Both the position numbers and the translations under genes were made by a program. Under the pieces are notes generated by a model, which was given only the letters and a program-made list of their open reading frames with translations, made no database searches and was not told where the DNA came from. From an uncultured Chlorobiota bacterium (GTDB lineage Bacteria; Bacteroidota; Bacteroidia; Bacteroidales; JAADGE01), in contig CAMZKQ010000217.1 in the NCBI GenBank assembly GCA_947311265.1, positions 1-6,765 of the forward strand: a stretch of 6,765 nucleotides of DNA, written 5' to 3'. Position 1 is the first letter of the stretch, and each line of letters begins with the position of its first letter. Positions 5,648 to 6,765 of the stretch are shown in pieces.

Positions 5648-6604
5648 TTAATAGTTCAATGTAATTTTTGTGCCGAACGCTTTATCACTCAATTTTGTAG
5701 CCTCTGTAATTACACTTTTAGCTCCCCCTTTTTCAACAAAACGAAGTGCTGCGATAACCTTAGGCCCCATATTGCCTTCGCCAAATTTGCCTTGGGCGAG
5801 GTATTTTTCAGTATCCGCCTTGTCCAACGCTTCTAATTTACGCTCGTTGTGCTGGCGAAAATCAATATAAACATAAGGGACATCAGTGAGTATATAAAAC
5901 TCGTCTGCTTCAAGTTTTGCCGCCATTAAGGAAGAGGCTTTATCTTTGTCAATAACCGCCTCTAGCCCTTGTAGCTCGCCCGAGTTATCATAATACACTG
6001 GAATTCCTCCGCCACCACCTGCAATAACTATAGCCCCAGACCTTGCTGTTGCTCCAATGGTTTTTAAATTAAAAATATCAGTTGGTTCGGGCGATGCCAC
6101 TACTCTTCGCCAGCCATCATCTACCTTTGGGCTTTGCTTAAATTGCCAGCCTTTTTCTTGTATTAATTGGTCAGCCTCAACTTTTGGGTATATTTTCCCT
6201 ACCCTTTTTGTGGGGTTAGAGAATGCTTTGTCGTCTTTACTTACAAGGACTTGTGTAACAAAAGTTACCACCTCTTTATCAATCCCTTCATTTTTTAAGA
6301 TATTTCTCATTTGGCGTTCAATCATGTAGCCAATCCCGCCTTGCGAATCGGCAACGCAGACATCTAAGGGCATCTGAGGTATTTTGTAGGTTGCAGCAGC
6401 AGCATCATTGCGCATTAAAATATTGCCCACTTGGGGGCCATTGCCGTGGCTAATAATTATATCGTAACCTTCTTTTATAAGGTACACAATATTTTGTAAT
6501 GTATCTGCAGTGTTTTTTTCTTGCTCTTCAATTGTGCCTTCCTGCTCTCCTCTAAGGAGGGCATTGCCCCCTAGGGCAATTACTGCTAGTTTTTTTTTAC
6601 TCAT
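5648..6604 (-). CDS. arcC: carbamate kinase
   Basis: This is a 318-residue amino-acid-kinase-fold enzyme, close to the usual ~310 residues of carbamate kinase, which makes ATP and carbamate from carbamoyl phosphate and ADP (reversible; cytoplasm). Conserved blocks in order: ALGGNAL (10-16), SHGNGPQVGN (52-61), the lid region with LVSKDD (120-125), VVASPEP (168-174), IAGGGGGIPV (194-203), VIDKDKAS (217-224), LTDVPYV (239-245) and GNMGPKV (277-283). K220 and K282 correspond, by family analogy, to the active-site lysines. The usual GSMGPK serine is N278 here, and TDVD is TDVP; both are minor changes unlikely to abolish activity. The start MSKKKLAVIALGG fits the family N terminus. In many bacteria arcC sits with arginine deiminase and ornithine carbamoyltransferase genes, but neither is in this window. 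Its own promoter and terminator suggest a monocistronic unit, so its pathway (arginine, agmatine, purine/allantoin or other carbamoyl-phosphate source) is open. Confidence 0.96.
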   Translation of the reverse strand: MSKKKLAVIALGGNALLRGEQEGTIEEQEKNTADTLQNIVYLIKEGYDIIISHGNGPQVGNILMRNDAAAATYKIPQMPLDVCVADSQGGIGYMIERQMRNILKNEGIDKEVVTFVTQVLVSKDDKAFSNPTKRVGKIYPKVEADQLIQEKGWQFKQSPKVDDGWRRVVASPEPTDIFNLKTIGATARSGAIVIAGGGGGIPVYYDNSGELQGLEAVIDKDKASSLMAAKLEADEFYILTDVPYVYIDFRQHNERKLEALDKADTEKYLAQGKFGEGNMGPKVIAALRFVEKGGAKSVITEATKLSDKAFGTKITLNY

Positions 6605-6633
6605 GTATAATGTTTTTATGATTATTTTCGGGT

Positions 6634-6648
6634 GGTTTGGTTTGGTTT
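6634..6648 (-). repeat. three tandem copies of a 5-bp unit in the carbamate kinase leader
   Basis: On the plus strand GGTTT is repeated three times without interruption, so the minus-strand transcript carries AAACC x3. It falls in the inferred 5' leader, just after the expected transcription start and about 30 nt before the start codon. No known regulatory class is recognised; it could be a protein- or RNA-binding site or chance low complexity. Confidence 0.6.
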
Positions 6649-6657
6649 TTATCTAAA

Positions 6658-6689
6658 ACAAAAGTAACTATTATTTAGCTCTTATCAAA
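6658..6689 (-). promoter_or_regulatory. arcC: Bacteroidetes-type promoter of the carbamate kinase gene
   Basis: On the minus strand a TTTG -33 element (6686-6689) is followed after 19 bp by TACTTTTGT (6658-6666), an exact TAnnTTTG plus pyrimidine. Both elements and their spacing fit the primary sigma factor consensus known for Bacteroides and Flavobacterium. Transcription would start near 6650, giving a leader of about 45-50 nt. This is the only candidate in the window with both boxes well placed. Confidence 0.65.
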
Positions 6690-6765
6690 AGAAATCTAAT
6701 TTTAAACAGAGAAAAACCTAATCAGCAAGCCTGCTATTAAATCCTTAAATTTCAACTTCAAGCAC

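Noticed and set aside
6057..6329. Plus-strand frame opposite the carbamate kinase gene
   Set aside because: The minus-strand frame carries all conserved carbamate kinase motifs over this stretch; the plus frame is a shadow.
6690..6765. Right-edge segment as a gene or terminator (AGCA/TGCT hairpin near 6724-6735)
   Set aside because: No open frame of useful length is present and the 4-bp stem lacks a T tract; I see nothing identifiable upstream of the carbamate kinase promoter.

Overview
The window looks like a chromosomal segment of a Bacteroidota (Bacteroidetes) bacterium. Four things point that way. The first gene ends in a gliding-motility-type (CHU_C, type B) type IX secretion sorting domain. 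Candidate promoters match the Bacteroidetes -7 consensus TAnnTTTG rather than the sigma70 TATAAT. Start codons mostly lack Shine-Dalgarno sequences. The DNA is A+T-rich with long A and T tracts. Genus or species cannot be told from this sequence alone.

Layout, left to right: (1) the 3' end of a large secreted or surface protein carrying the T9SS sorting domain (+). (2) Only 10 bp away and convergent, a LytTR-family response regulator (-). (3) A 294-bp divergent intergenic region with candidate promoters for both directions and a 10-codon upstream ORF that overlaps the next start codon as ATGA. (4) A secreted leucine-rich-repeat protein made almost entirely of 17 exact 23-residue repeats (+). 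(5) A cyclase-family, kynurenine-formamidase-like metal-dependent hydrolase (+). (6) A strong bidirectional terminator. (7) A polytopic O-antigen ligase/polymerase-family membrane protein (-). (8) A second terminator. (9) A carbamate kinase (-), with the best-formed promoter of the window upstream.

The genes do not form one obvious operon or pathway. The most plausible functional link is the divergent pair of LytTR regulator and secreted LRR protein, perhaps including the T9SS substrate, as a cell-surface module under two-component control; this is inference from position only. The cyclase, the O-antigen ligase and the carbamate kinase each look like separate transcription units. I found no CRISPR array, RNA gene, insertion sequence or phage gene. 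I see no convincing evidence of an undescribed multi-gene system. The items most worth a second look are the LRR leader ORF, the exactly periodic LRR array and the shared regulatory region.
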